From: Membranipora membranacea
Taxonomy: Eukaryota > Bryozoa > Gymnolaemata > Cheilostomatida > Membraniporidae
NCBI GenBank assembly: GCA_914767715.1
Contig: OU612066.1
Location: 11,291,001-11,355,000, forward strand
DNA length: 64,000 nt
Reading direction: 5' to 3'
Shown here piece after piece: positions 24,047 through 36,907 of this stretch. How positions within the stretch are numbered: position 1 is the first letter of the stretch; every line of letters begins with the position of its first letter. Made by a program: the position numbers and the translations under genes. The notes under the pieces were generated by a model. It saw only the letters and a list, made by a program, of their open reading frames with translations. It ran no database searches and was not told the DNA's origin.

Positions 24047-24943
24047 AATGTCAATGATGGTCTATAAAAAAAGCAAGAATCTGAGCATATATTATTCTGT
24101 CGAAAGAATCTATGGGAAGATGCGTAAATGTGTAAATGTACTTCCAGACACATTCAAAACTGTTTTTTTATATGCTGATTTAATTGTAAGCTGTTAGTGG
24201 GTAGAATCTGTCATATTATATATACTCATTAGTGATCTCCCATGTCATTTTCAAAATACGTGATCTGATTTTACTTTTTTGCAGGATCCAGGGAGAAAAG
24301 TGTAGTCTGTGTTGTGAAAAGTAGAAGAAATATGAAAGTGAGGCTGACTGGTATCAAATCCTGTTCGCCACAGACTGAATATTCAGTCTAGAATTCACTG
24401 CTATAGAGGTTGATCAACACTCATTGACTCTTCATAATATTTCACCATTCGATTGGGTATCCAATCAGAACACTTAAATTTTAACATCTTCCTAATGTCC
24501 GGGAAATTGAATCCTTTGGTATGATAAGGTAGACTCTTGCAGTTTGTCTCTTTCAGAGTTTTGCACCTGTTAATAGGTATAGTAATGGCATCAACCAGTT
24601 ATATTCTTTCATATGTCATTGGAAAGCTCTCAACATCAGAATCTTGAAAAAACTTATTTTTACATACGTTACTTCATATGACATGATGTCATGTCAAAAT
24701 CCTGAAGATGCAATCTTGTTTTCATGATAACTATTGGTGATAGAGCTATGATTTAGTCACCATTCACATCTGTTTTAACTATTTGCTCTAGAATATATTT
24801 CACTACAATTTCTTTATTCAAAGATTTATTTTTATTGATCTTGCAAAATTGTAACATCGTAACTGTATTTTAGTAGAAATAAGTATGCATTGATCACGAA
24901 TGAGCTGAAAATGGCTCCTTAATAAATTTTGTCCTCCCATGCC

Positions 24944-24998
24944 GGGAGGCCGTTGGGCAAGGGGCAAAAGTCTGGGAGGCTCGGACTATCCTCCCCCT
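24944..24998 (+). repeat. GC-rich dispersed repeat in receptor copy C intron 1
   Basis: Same element as 959-1,010, containing GGCAAGGGGCAAAAGTCTGG. Confidence 0.5.
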
Positions 24999-25588
24999 TA
25001 AATTATGACAAGCTGTCATTGGCTAAGATTATGCATCTTATATTTGATGCATCAAAATTGATTAATATATATTTGCATCAATACATTTGATATAATTATG
25101 CATATTTATGTGTGATCTGATTTTCTTGCCTAATTTTTCCAGTGTATGGCACTGTATTCTACCATTATTTGATTGAGAGTTATCCTTGCAACAGTCAAAT
25201 AAAATGTAGAATGATAAAATGACATCATTGGAATTTGATTTTACCCGACTCTGACATTGAAAGCTCTCAGATGGTATACAAAACAATATGTTCACCTCAA
25301 TTTTTGTTAGCTTAAATTGTTCATGCCAAGGGTCATGATCATGATTATCACTTATATTTATGGAATTTTATAAATAGAGTCATCATTTTTTATTCTCCCT
25401 AATATGCAACAAACAAAAATGATTGAATTTGGGGATGATTGTATTTTATCTGTAAAAAATTATGAGAATGGACAGTTAAAAGTTAATTGGTAATTGAAAC
25501 AAAACTTGTTATAAAAGTGGTGGGAAGCGTAGTACTCCGACAGTTTTGGTGAACAATTCACCACCGCTTGTATTTTTATACTATACAG

Positions 25589-28500
25589 TTGATGATTTTG
25601 CTCGGCGTTGAAGTTGTTCTCATTGTGGCTGCTGTAAAAGATAGCTCAAGAGACTCCAGGTAAAGTATTGTAGTTAGTAACATATAGTTATCTTGCGAGA
25701 GGTCCTATTCTGCTCTTGTTCTGCTTCATGTTTTTTCTTTGTGGGAATTCTACTCTCCTAATCCATGCTGTTGAGCATAACTTTTATGCAGAAGTATAGA
25801 TTGTAATAGTATGATTGATAATATGATTGAAATCTGGTCAAAAGAAAATTACCACCGCCCTGAGCCCGCTTTTATCTCCTAGTCAGACAACTCAATAAAA
25901 CACAGTCATACATACAGGAACTCTACTCACTGATATCAATGGTAATCTCATACTTTTTCAAGGGCCTTTGAGTACAGCTATGGGTTTCAATCACCGGTTC
26001 CCTGGAGAGAACGAGCTGCAACACAACATTCATGCGAAATCCCTAAAAGTTATTTTGTGAAAATTCTCAAAACCTTGAATCAAAGTGAAAGTTTGTTTTT
26101 GCCTGCCTTTAAACTGAAAGTATAACTGCAAGAATCTAAGTATGGATTGATCTTTTTCTTGTTTTACAGAATTACTCTAAACATGACAGAACAGAACTTC
26201 ACTGACCCAACTATAAATCTGAGAATAAATTATCCCACAACCATGGAATCAAGTTTAGATTCTAATAAAACAGTTTTTTATTCAACCGACGATGCTATTT
26301 ATCATTGGGACATTTCCCAGGGAAGGGAATCTTCTACCAAATTCATACAACGCAATGATGGTGAAGATGATGATGATGGTAAAATCATGAGCTTTGTTCA
26401 AATCAGCAGAAAGAGATTTCTTGTACATTTCACTTACTCGTTGTATGTGTATCAGGTCACTGACTATACTCTAAACAACAGCACAAGACAGGATACATTG
26501 GTGTGTACAAGCCATGACTGCTGTCACCAATTTAGTGTAAGGTGTAGGCAGGAAGAAACTCCAGATCTCGGACCCATTGCTGTAGATCACCGCTCCACAT
26601 CAGGAGTCGTCTATTATATACATGACTCAATTCTCTATAGGGTGGATCTCTCTGTAGACTCGGCTGCCACAAAATTTGACTTCAACAGCACGGGTGGAAG
26701 TGCCACAGCGATGACATTTAATAACGACTACTCAATGGTGACTATTTTTTCCCCTATAGGTGCCGTAATTACTGCAAATGATCTCAACTTAAAGTCACAG
26801 AACTCCAGCTTCATGGAATTCCATGAATATCACAAACCTGTTGATAAAGCCATAATAATGCAAGAAAGTCTGCTTCTCTGTCACTCACATTACAGTTTGC
26901 TGTTAATTGACATGAAAACAGGCCTCTCTAGCTTTGTTTTTGAAAGAACCACCCACTTTCCACCATACAACACCACCAACATTAGCCATGACCAAATCAA
27001 AGTGAAGGCCATGGCAGGAAAGAAAAACCAGACATCCCTACTAGCCTTCGCCTTGGACTTCAAACTGATAAAGCTAGAGTTCACTGGTAAGTTGAATATG
27101 TCTTAATTGGAGTAAATCCAAAAGCAGACACAAAAAGGTTATGATGCTAAATATCTCACATTGCATTCCATTTTTAGATTATCTTTTTATAGTTGAAAAT
27201 ATCACTGATAATGCCAGCGCAGTGACTGAAGTTCCAGATGTTCCAGATATTCCAGATGTTTCAGATGTTCCAGCCAGCTCTGAAAAAAAATCAACAGAAT
27301 ATTACGGTAATGATTTTATGCTTGGATGGTAAAGGATCAGTTTTTCATTTATTTTTTAATTTTGGCATGCTACTCGTATTATTTAATGTTGTCAAAGTAA
27401 AAGTCGTTGTCTTCCCTTGCACAGCAAAACATTACTAAGGTTTTGAGTGCCTTGTCCTAGCTAATTGTTGCCTCAATAAGTCCGAACACATGACTAGCTT
27501 TATTATCCCCCCCCCCCTTACATTGTGTTGTTTGTATCTGATATACACATTGCTCCCACTTTATATTAATTTATTTTTTGTTGCAGCTTTAGTTGGCTAC
27601 ATTGTAGCTTTGGTGATGTTAGTAATTGGAATAGCTTTAGCGGGTCTACGTTATCAAATAAGATAAGAAGCAGACGAACCGCCCCAAAACCATCCCATTG
27701 GAGAAGACAAAGAATACGTACTGTCTCAGACCATGTTTTAGGAGGTAAGTAGACAAAGCTGTTGTGTAGATCAAACTAAAGTTGCAAATACACATGTGCA
27801 TATTACCATGAGGCAACCCCAACAGCCGTAATCAGCAGCCAAAAAGGTTTCAGGTGAAGAAAGTTATGCCCTAACAATAGAATTATATTATTTTAGAGCA
27901 CATGAATGGCCTTTGATGCACATAAACTCTTTTTTAATTTTCACTTCCACAGGTATTGAACTCAACACATTTGACCAGACAGTTGTAGAACAAGGGATAG
28001 TTCAGCAGAATCAAGAAGATGAAGAGCAGTCAGATGAGAACCGCTCTAATCATGACAGCCGGGTTAAGAACAAACCCCTTCCACCTCTACCAATTCAGTA
28101 TAGACACCCTCGAATGCACATGCAATCTAACGATGCCGATATGTCTGGTGAGCCTTACCATGAAGAGGTACTTGAAAATCCAAGGCCAAGGCCCCCAATT
28201 CCGAGGCCCCCATATGTACCACCTAGGATATCACCCCTGTCTAGTACGCCCCAGCCTGTAGATAGAGCATCGAGTTCTGATGAGGTTTCTAATTCAAACT
28301 ATCCTGGTACTCATACTGATGGCATTCACACTGAAGAATCACCGTACTGTGACAATCCTTGTGTCTTTCCTGATAATGATGCACAGGATTTTGATTACGA
28401 TTACGCTGTTGAACATAGCAGGCTGTCCAACTTAACGGCTGAACCATATCAGTATAGACAACCTGTAATGCACACACGACCTAAAGATGCTGATGTTTCC

Positions 28501-29214
28501 GATGAGCCGTACTATGTAGAGGTACTTGAGCATGTAAATAGACCTATCAATGTTCCAAGGCCCCCGTACGTTCCACCTAGGATATCACTCCTGTCTAGTA
28601 CGCCTCTGCCTGGAGATAGTGCATCAACTTCTGATGAGGTATCTGGTACTCATACTGATGACCTACACACTGAAGAATCTCCGTACTGTGACAATCTGTG
28701 TGTATCTCCTGATTATGATGCACAGTATGTTGATTATGCATACGCTGTCGAACCAAATAGGCTGCCTTACTCTTTGGCTGAATCATATGAGTATAGACAA
28801 CCTGTAGTGCACACGCGACCTCAAGATGCTGATGAGACCGATGAGCCGTACTATGAAGAGGTACTTCAACATGTAAATAGACCTATCAACGTCCCAAGGC
28901 CCCAGTATGTTCAACCTAGCATATCACCCCTGCCTAGTACCTCCCTGCCTGTAGTTTGTGCATCAAGTCCTAATGAGGTATCTGCTTCTCATACTGATGA
29001 CCTACACACTGAAGAATCTCTGTACTCTGACAATCCTTGTGTCTGTCCTGATGATGATTCAGACTTTGTTGATTGCAATGAAGCAGAGTATGTTGATGGC
29101 GCATACGCTGTTGAACCAAGTACGCTGTCTAACTCTGTGAATGAACCATCAACATTTACGTGGTGTTCATTTAAAAGTGTGGTATCTGACATTTTGCAAG
29201 GATTATCAGCATAA
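25589..29214 (+). pseudogene. G2 copy C: receptor-like gene lacking promoter and exon 1, frameshifted after the membrane segment
   Basis: Exons present are 25589-25659, 26170-27086, 27193-27306, 27587-27744 and 27953-29214. The start exon (MVRYMSE in A and D) and the candidate TATA box are missing. About 310 bp corresponding to copy D 45,350-45,660 is deleted at about 24,490-24,503. The membrane exon is 158 nt instead of 162, with TAA at 27,664-27,666 right after LAGLRYQIR. The ectodomain, stalk and 420-codon tail exon are otherwise fully open; the tail is the same length as in D (1,262 nt) and has all three repeats. Poly(A) signal AATAAA is at 29,252-29,257. If transcribed from another promoter it could give a tailless membrane protein, but the missing start exon makes a pseudogene more likely. 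Confidence 0.75.
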
Positions 29215-30490
29215 TTAGAATAGAGCATGCTAAAGCTCCTTACCCTTCCAGAATAAATAGCCTGGCTTTCTAAACTGGAAAATGAAGACTTTTTGTACAT
29301 TGTGTTTTGATTTTGTTTTATTCTATTTTGTAAATAAACTTTTATTTGCACAATTTTTTGGTTAACCAGTAAATTTATCTTTCGATTATGAGAACTCTGA
29401 GTGAGTGTGCTTAAATCTGTGATATCTTGTTAGCGATTTCGATTCATTATTTCTTCTATTTACCTTAAATTTCATTTATTTGCCATGTATTTTTTGGGCT
29501 GACCGGACTCCTACAACCATACTTTTATCATCACAAAATATTTTCATAACAAAATGAGTAAATACACTACTATATATATTCAAAATGACAACTGGACCTA
29601 ATTTTGTTCAAAGAATAGTTTGACACGGAGTTTTGATGATCATGTCATAGGCTAGATCAAGTTTGTGCAATTTGCTTGTGTTTGGAGTTGCTTCCCCTTA
29701 AGTGGCTGCATGACCTATTTCATTACTTGGATTTTTCATACATCGTTCAGTACTTTTGCATCAGTTCAATCATCAATTCAGTCTACAAACTACATAACAA
29801 CTACATAACCGACCATAGAAATGGCCTCACAGAACAATTTTAATAGCCTTGACTGCTATATCTTTAGATTTTCTTTCAGTTACCTAAACAACCTAATTAA
29901 ACATCTCACCAAAGCAGTTCCGCCCAAACTGTTAATTGAAATTAAGTTTTCCAGCCAATACCCAGAGAGCCCTAACAATGATTTGATAATTTCAGAATCC
30001 ATCCCAATAATTTTTTTGGAATCACATTCATGACCCATGAGAGAGAGTAATGTCTGTGCTTGTGTTGAATTTATCACTAAACGTTGACCCTGAATGGAGC
30101 TTTACCGGTTTAGAGCCATAGGAACTTCAAAATTCAGGTGCGTTGATAGTCAGCAGAAAAGCAATATTTATAGCAGTTTTATTTGTGACCGTTGTGATCC
30201 CTCTTCTGGTATTTGTGATAATTTGACAATTTTCATGGCAAAAATGGTGATTTCACTGACACTGGTGTGATGCGAGTCAAGCACCATATAATCCAGGATA
30301 TTTACTTTTGCCGGAATGAAGTTTACACCCTAAAAGTGGATGTCAATATTATTTGTCAGTAATAATATTGCATTACATCTTTCATCTGCCCGCATAATCA
30401 AACGCATTCATTCACTGATATAATCCTGTACTCCTGCTATACATAATCTATCACATGCAGCCATTTCATCTATCTAGAGCCTATAATGGT
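29215..30490 (+). repeat. Downstream module Y after cassette C
   Basis: Repeats 18,535-19,835 and 50,200-51,710. An open frame at 29,821-30,033 (MASQNNFNSLDCYIF start) is broken in the other two copies, so it is not called as a gene. Confidence 0.55.
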
Positions 30491-32165
30491 ATAATTTTAA
30501 TGAATAAAAGCTCAGAATTATAATACTATTATTACTGTCATTACATAACAAAAGTCAGAAATATGTAAAATGGATTAGAGCTGACACTATACATTATTCG
30601 CATGTGAGTAGAATCAGTGACTGCATCACAGATAAGTCAGCACTTTCACCGAGATCAGATGGATTTGTCTCTGGGCTGAGATAAGATAGTAAAGGATACT
30701 GGCTTTGTCTTTGACTCATTCTTGCCAATAGGATACTTACGCGTGAACCTGCATCTTGAGTTGCTCCATACCTGTAGGATCGCAGTGAGTCAAACTGCAA
30801 ACAATATGTGCCATCTTTCTCAATGTGCATTTTTTCCTGTTGATGTTGACAAGTACCCTAAATTATCTACATACAAAAAAATCAACATCTATAAACCTCA
30901 ACACAAAAATTATCTCTATCCAACCATTCTCATTAGATGGTGAAACCCTATCACAGAAATAAAAAAAGTTTTTGGGGGTTGTTTTTGATTATCACAAGAA
31001 ATTCAACTCTCATATCAATAATGTCATTTAGAAGACAAAAATCCTGTATGAATACATCTTCATGATCTCATCTGTTCGGCGCCACGTAATTTGAAGGACA
31101 ACTACTGTCACATCCCCGTGAGGTGTAATTCAGGCCCAATGATAAAACTTTACTTTTCTTTCTGTGGTACCCTCTGAAATAGCTGTATTCTCACTCGTTA
31201 TCACTATATGATGTGTAACTAAACTATTAATTGAATTTACCTAGAAGCTAAGAAATGAATTTTTTGGTACCAAAACCTATCTTTTCATCCCTGTTGAAAC
31301 TTTCACTGTCTTGGCAATCAAAAACCAGACATGACAATATTATCAGGTTAACTAAAAATGAGAAGTTGTCCTCTCTCAACCAACTTGTCATATGACCTCT
31401 TGACTTAGAACTACTTGTTAACATACCTCTTATAGTAGGCTATTATTTTTTTGGCACCTGTCAAACAGGAAACAGTCATCGCTGAGCAGTGGAAATATTA
31501 AATTCTGCAAAATTTCCCTCCAACATCCCTACCACTAACTTACGATGTCTTGGTGATGGTTTTCATTTGTTCGTCGATTCTGCTTCGAATAAAGAATATC
31601 TAGTATGTGGCAAGAACCATGACTGTCAAAAAAATATAACAGTGGCTTTGATGGTCATTCTCTGCTATAAATGCGTGAAGCGCATCCAAACTTTTCCCCA
31701 CATTCTTTAGGATCATATGAAAGAAAAAAAAAGTAAACATTTACCTACATCATTCTCATCAAGAACTTTCCTTACACAGTTGATTTTAATGTTAATCAAT
31801 AATGACACGTACAGAAGAAAAATTGGTAAGATCCGAAGCCTTTTTGTGTCAAAGAGTAAATATTGCAGCGGTAATAATTCCTTAGGCTAACAATTAAATT
31901 CCATCAGAGTCTTGACCCATTTCAATGTCAGTTTTTTTGCAAGTTTTACAACATAAGGGACATGGCGCACTGTACAGGCATTCCCTGGGGTATTACTGCT
32001 ATGGGATCGCAGTGAGTCAAACTGCATACAAATATATGCCATCTGTCTTAATCTGCATTTTTGCTGATGTTGACAGGTACCCTGCAAGGCCTTCATACAA
32101 AAAATCAACATCCATAAACCTAACCACGGAAAACTTTCTTTACCCAACCATTTATACTTCATACT
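30491..32165 (-). pseudogene. Decayed W-family minus-strand exons, W module 1
   Basis: 30,491-30,720 is repeated at 51,745-51,975. Minus-strand peptides GTCQHQQ...CLQFDSLRS (about 30,750-30,870 and again 31,990-32,100) are decayed relatives of the Cys/His exon at 5,413-5,520. NTPGNACTVRHVPYVV (about 31,915-32,000) is a relative of the exon at 8,064-8,154. About 31,440-31,700 (minus) carries a broken version of the exon that is open at 39,911-40,042. Stops and lost cysteines throughout argue for relics. Confidence 0.4.
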
Positions 32166-32519
32166 TATAATGATCTCTATCCATCCATTCTAAGTAGATG
32201 GTGAAACCCTATCACAGAAATCCTAGGTAAAGTTATATGGGGCCATTTTTTATCACCATAACAAATTTGACTCTCATAACCATAATTTCATTGAGAGCAA
32301 AAAATCCTCTAGTTAGTGACTTAGTGAGGCTTGAAATATCAGGGGTTATTCTATCAAAAATTTATAAACAAAGAATTTGATCTTATGCAAATTTTGGTCC
32401 CATAACGTAGTTCGGCATGAGACACATAAGAACATATTTGCGTTTTGTTTCTTCCTAATTTCACCGGCCATAAGGCAAAAAAGTATGATCAGCCGAATAC
32501 AACATTTCAAACTAAAAAT

Positions 32520-33660
32520 CACCTATTCATGGTCTCATTTGTTTGGCACCACCTATTAACAGGGACAACTCCTGACCCATCCAATTAGGTGTAACTCGGG
32601 CCCAATGCTAAAATTTTGTTTTTCTTTCTGTTGTTCTTTCTGTGATGGTTGTACTCTCACTAATTATTACTATATGTATAACTTAACCATAAATTGAATT
32701 TACCTGTAAGCTGGGAAATAATCTTTTTGGTACAGAAGCATTTTTTCCCATTGTTAAACTTTCACTGTCTTAGCAATAAAAACCAAGACATGACAAATAA
32801 TACCAGGTTGACTACAAATGAGAAGTTACCCTCCCTCAGCCAGCATAGGCATGTGACATTGTAACTTAGAACTATTGTTAACGTGCCTTTGATAGGTTAC
32901 AATTTTATTGGCACCAGTCAAACAGGAAACAGATATCGCCCCAGCAGAGGAAAGTTTGAATGTGTTAAGATCTACCAATTTCTTGGTGGTGGTGTTCATT
33001 TGTTCATTAATTTTGCACTGAATCAAATAGATGGCAAGAATTGGCAAGTACCCTGTCTGTCAAAAAAAATATAACAGTGGCATTGATGGTCACTCTCTGC
33101 TATAAATGCGTGAAGCGCATCCAGACTTTTCCTCACATTCCTTAGGGTCATAAGTAAGAAGAAAATACTAATCATTTACCTACATCATTCACATCAAGGA
33201 CTTTTCTTACATTGTGTCAATGATAATCCATAATAATATATACAGAACAAAAAATGGTAAGATCCAAAGCCTTTTTGTGTGAGAGCATTAAAGTTGGAGC
33301 GATAATAATTCCTCAGGTTGACAATTAAATTCCACTTGAGTCTTGACACATTTCACTGTCAGTTTTTTGCAACAATTTACAACATAAAGGACATGGCTAC
33401 TGAACAGGCATTTCCATGGGGGATTACTGCATAATCTATACTGAAGTGATCAGAGACTATTTATTACCCAATTAATCTTCATTCGGACACCTGTTATTAT
33501 CCAACTCTCACTGTGGTACAAATTCTGCGCCTTCTAATTTTTGACAAGTGCAGGGTTATCATGATATATCATTTTAAAGTGCTCAGAAAGTTGTACAAGC
33601 TTGTATGTTCTCCAAGAGCTCACAAATTTTTTGAAATTTTAAGATTATTTTTTGAAAATT
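32520..33660 (-). pseudogene. Decayed W-family minus-strand exons, W module 2
   Basis: The minus-strand exon at about 32,915-33,056 (AIYLIQCKINEQMNT...SVSCLTG) follows a TTTGACAG acceptor but is about 10 bases longer than the module 3 version and shifted. About 33,380-33,430 is a frame-broken copy of the Cys/His exon. There is no intact gene. Confidence 0.4.
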
Positions 33661-33699
33661 GATTTTTGATTTTTAAGGTACCCCTCAGCCACTGACTCC

Positions 33700-34400
33700 A
33701 AGTCTGCAGTGGAGGCAGTAAGCTTAGAAATTATATCCAATATCATATGATCTATGTTATAAGGCATATATGGGTTAAAGCTCTTTTTTTTCTTGCAAAT
33801 CCTCATGCCCATTATCTCCTCTGCTCTTCCGCTTTCGCTTTTTGCAGGGGTGATTAGCCCCATCAGTATCTCTCAAGTTTGAAATCAGAGTTTAAATGGT
33901 TTTTGGCAGCTATGTAGCACACTAGGTCCCAATACTGTTACAAACAGTATTATGAGCATTTTGATGGTACAAAAAAGTAGTCATTTGTGCTTTAACATGA
34001 GATCATTGACATCCCCTGGAGACACAACAGCTCTATATTATTCTGGGTAGGGGTACACTGACAGTCTTACACAACAAAATCGCCATATATTAAGGATATA
34101 TAAGGAAATAAATGGCACCAGGCGATGTCATCTCAGCTAGAAAAGTTGGCTGGGTTCATATATATAGAGGGCAGACAACGCGATCTGGCAGAACTTTAGC
34201 TCAGTCACCACTGGGGACTGTGGCCTGTAAGATCCTTTTCAAATCAAAATAATGTTAAGTTGCCTGGGAAACCATCACCCCTCCCTCACTCAAAGTATCC
34301 TCCAGGTACACCACCAGTGACCAAACTTTGGCACAGCAATGAGGTTTACAACAGCTGCACAGAAAACAACTACAATATATACTGCATGCAAAACAAGAAA
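33700..34400. repeat. V module, copy 2 (truncated)
   Basis: Matches 19,838-20,550 and 40,690-41,370. It ends about 34,400, where it jumps to sequence from the U module (CAGACCACAAGCCCTAACAA), so this copy has an internal deletion. Confidence 0.5.
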
Positions 34401-35176
34401 CTGCGTCTCAGACCACAAGCCCTAACAAAGACCTTACATACACTAGACCTGACACCTCAGGACCCAACTCTAATGGTGAGGTGGAAGGTAGGGATAGGAA
34501 AAGTATGAGGGGATTTGTTTGCAACAGCAATATGTTCTGTGAAAAACTGAGGCGTGTCAATAATGGGTGATTATTGGAAAAACTGCCACTTCTATATCGT
34601 TGGTATATTGGGACCATATCACAGGTCTTTTCCAAAACTTTGGCAATGTTTGACTGCAGAAAAGATGCAAAGCTGTTCGGCTCAGGAGGTCAGATCAGAG
34701 CTTAGTTCATTTGTCAGAGTGACGCTAGATCAAGTTTGATCCATTTGCTTGCATTTGTGCATCAGTTACTCTCCCTCCACTAGAGGGTGTAATTATTGTA
34801 ACAACTGCCTCATTCATTTCATTGGTCTTGGGATATATTATCCATTATGCCAATAAGAGCAGGCAACTTAAATATAAGTGTTTAAAACCCATGTACAACT
34901 TTGATATGGCATATTTACTAGGCAAGGGTTAAATTTAAAAAAGATAATTACATAGCGGTTGCTGCATGAATCTCAGAGATTTGATTTTATCCTTTATTTG
35001 CCGCTGAGGCTTTTTTTATAGTCAAGCTGTAACTGTCTGTGTGTATGACATGTTGTGCTAGCCTACCTATCCAGAAGAATCATGAAATCTCTCTTTTCTT
35101 CATGTGTATCTCTTAATTAGTTAGACGTCAATCAAATTTCATCGTTTTATGCCATGTTCTTCCGTTTTTTTGGAAA
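34401..35176. other. No gene seen
   Basis: A short U-module fragment is followed by AT-rich sequence with no supported exon or match elsewhere in the window. Confidence 0.4.
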
Positions 35177-36875
35177 GGCCGTTTCCTAATTAGGCCAGAA
35201 GCAGCTATAGCATAAGTTGTTATGGCACGGACAATATTTGATGGCAGGATATTGATCACGTTTTATACTTCATTGGTGTATGTTCTGTAAAATTCACTGG
35301 GTGTACCCAGTTGTAGTGGTCATATTTAGAAATTAAAAGGTGTTTTGTTTTGGCATTTTATGTGTGGGAAATAACTCCTATTCTGTGTAGTCTAATTAAT
35401 CTAATCATCAGGGAATTCCAGGTTGAAATTGCATTGTGGGATTTGTTGACATGGCAATTAATTCACCAAGTAAACTTGTAGAGAAGTCTGCTCGTATCAG
35501 ACCAGCACAAATTTAAAAATTACAATTGAATTATGTCAAACTTCTTATGGGACTAGTATGATATTGGGGCAATTACCAATTACCAACAACATTTTTGATG
35601 TTTCAATTGCCTCTTATGTCATTTTTCGGCTGGATATCTTTTGCATAACACATGAGCAAAGAGTTCAATGAGTGCCTCACTTTTCAGCAAAGAAACCCAA
35701 CTGTCAGAGTCTGAAAAACTTAGATATGCCAGCTTCGCATACTTTCCTAACATGCTAATGACATGATATGGGGATATGCGGTAGCGCTGTCTCTCACCAA
35801 CCACCTCATGCAATGATAAAACATACACAATGTAGGACCCAGCACTAAAGTCTTGACTTGTGTCAACTGCATCAAACTCTTGACTTCCCACTAATCACAT
35901 ATCGCTAGTATGAATATTTGGGATATGCAGGTAAGCTGCCGCTGACATGATTGCTACAACCGGGTACACTCTCAGTTTTAGATTCAGCACGTTGTTCTAC
36001 CCAAGATATACCCTTGTTTAAAACTCGTAAAATTTCACTTATTATAAGCGATTTTGAGAAAAATAGCAATATGCTGCCGCGCTCCCGATCTTCCGCTGAC
36101 ATGATTGCTACGACTGGGTACACTAGACCAAGTTTGGTCCACCAGCCTGCATTCCGAGTGGCTTCCAATCCACTGGTCACGCCGCGGCTTGACCAGTGGA
36201 TCGGGAGCAAAAGGCATGCAGGCAATTGGATCAAACTTGTTCTAGGTTACACCCTTATTTCTTTATATTCAGCACGTTATTATACCCTTGAAACACCTTT
36301 TATTTAAACTCTTAATATTTCACTCATTAAAAGCAATTTTTAGAGGAAATGAGAATATGCTGCCGCGCTGCCGCTGACATGATCGCTACAACTGGGTACA
36401 CCAGTGGATTCAGCACGTTGTTCCACCCTAGAAACACCAATTTTGAGAAATATTGCGGATATGCTGCCGCAAGACAGTATCATACTAACCTCATAAAGAT
36501 CTGACATTATACTTATTGAAAATTTTTAATTTGTCCTGATCTAACACGAGCAGACTTTTGCAAGTTTACTTGGTAAATAAATTGGCAAGTCAACAAAATC
36601 CCCACAATGCAGTTTTAACCTGGGATTCCCTGAAGATTAGATTAGTAATATTACACAGAATAGGAGTTATGTCCCCACACATATAATGCAAAAACAAAAC
36701 ACCTTTTAATTTCTAAATATGACCACTACAACTGGGTACACCCGGTGAATTTTACAGAAGAAACATCAATGAAGTATAATATGCGATCAGTTTCCTGCCG
36801 TCAAAAATTGTCCGTGCCATTTTTTTATAGAGCAGTTACAGCTAGGCTGCTTCTGGCCTAAATCCCATAACGACC
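35177..36875. mobile_element. Foldback element with about 330-bp terminal inverted repeats
   Basis: The left arm (about 35,190-35,516) and the reverse complement of 36,530-36,861 align along their whole length. Shared landmarks are AGGCCAGAAGCAG, GTGTACCCAGTTGTAGTGGTC and CTCCTATTCTGTGTA. Arms differ by many substitutions and small indels, so the insertion is old. Between the arms are direct repeats and a second palindrome centred near 36,185. No open frame looks like a transposase, so it is non-autonomous. No target-site duplication could be fixed by eye. A related fragment lies at about 7,410-7,515. Confidence 0.7.
35936..36480. repeat. Direct repeats inside the foldback element
   Basis: Three copies of a unit share GCTGACATGATYGCTACRAC, GGGTACAC, TTCAGCACGTT and ATGCTGCCGC, starting near 35,938, 36,096 and 36,368. 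A 12-bp perfect palindrome (36,168-36,179 with 36,190-36,201) extends imperfectly to arms of about 55 bases. Iterated subterminal motifs of this sort can bind transposase in DNA transposons, but here that is inference. Confidence 0.6.
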
Positions 36876-36907
36876 CCCAACCTATTCCTCTTAACTAACA
36901 GATAATT

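Larger units (their letters stand above)
21922..24391 (+). pseudogene. G1 copy C: secreted-protein gene, inactivated
   Basis: Five exon equivalents are 21922-21981, 22272-22424, 22971-23149, 23799-23897 and 24285-24391, closely matching copy D. Lesions: exon 1 lacks one base relative to D, giving TAG at the end of the leader (CTT TTG ACA TTT TAG). The exon 2 acceptor has changed from TTTTAG to TTTTAA. Exon 4 lacks one base (TGGGATTC for TGGGAATTC), which shifts its frame. Exons 2, 3 and 5 are otherwise open. Three independent defects in a copy this close to D indicate recent loss of function. Confidence 0.8.

Noticed and set aside
28019-28261. Alternative-frame ORFs within the receptor tail exons (also 17,679-17,921, 28,289-28,477, 49,250-49,453 and others)
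   Set aside because: These are shadows of the repetitive tail coding sequence in other frames or on the other strand.
29821-30033. Frame MASQNNFNSLDCYIF in module Y as a real gene
   Set aside because: Copies at 19.1 and 50.8 kb are broken or lack the start, and no splice or leader evidence exists.
35619-35891. A transposase fragment inside the foldback element
   Set aside because: The minus-strand frame of 90 codons shows no catalytic motif and overlaps non-coding repeats.
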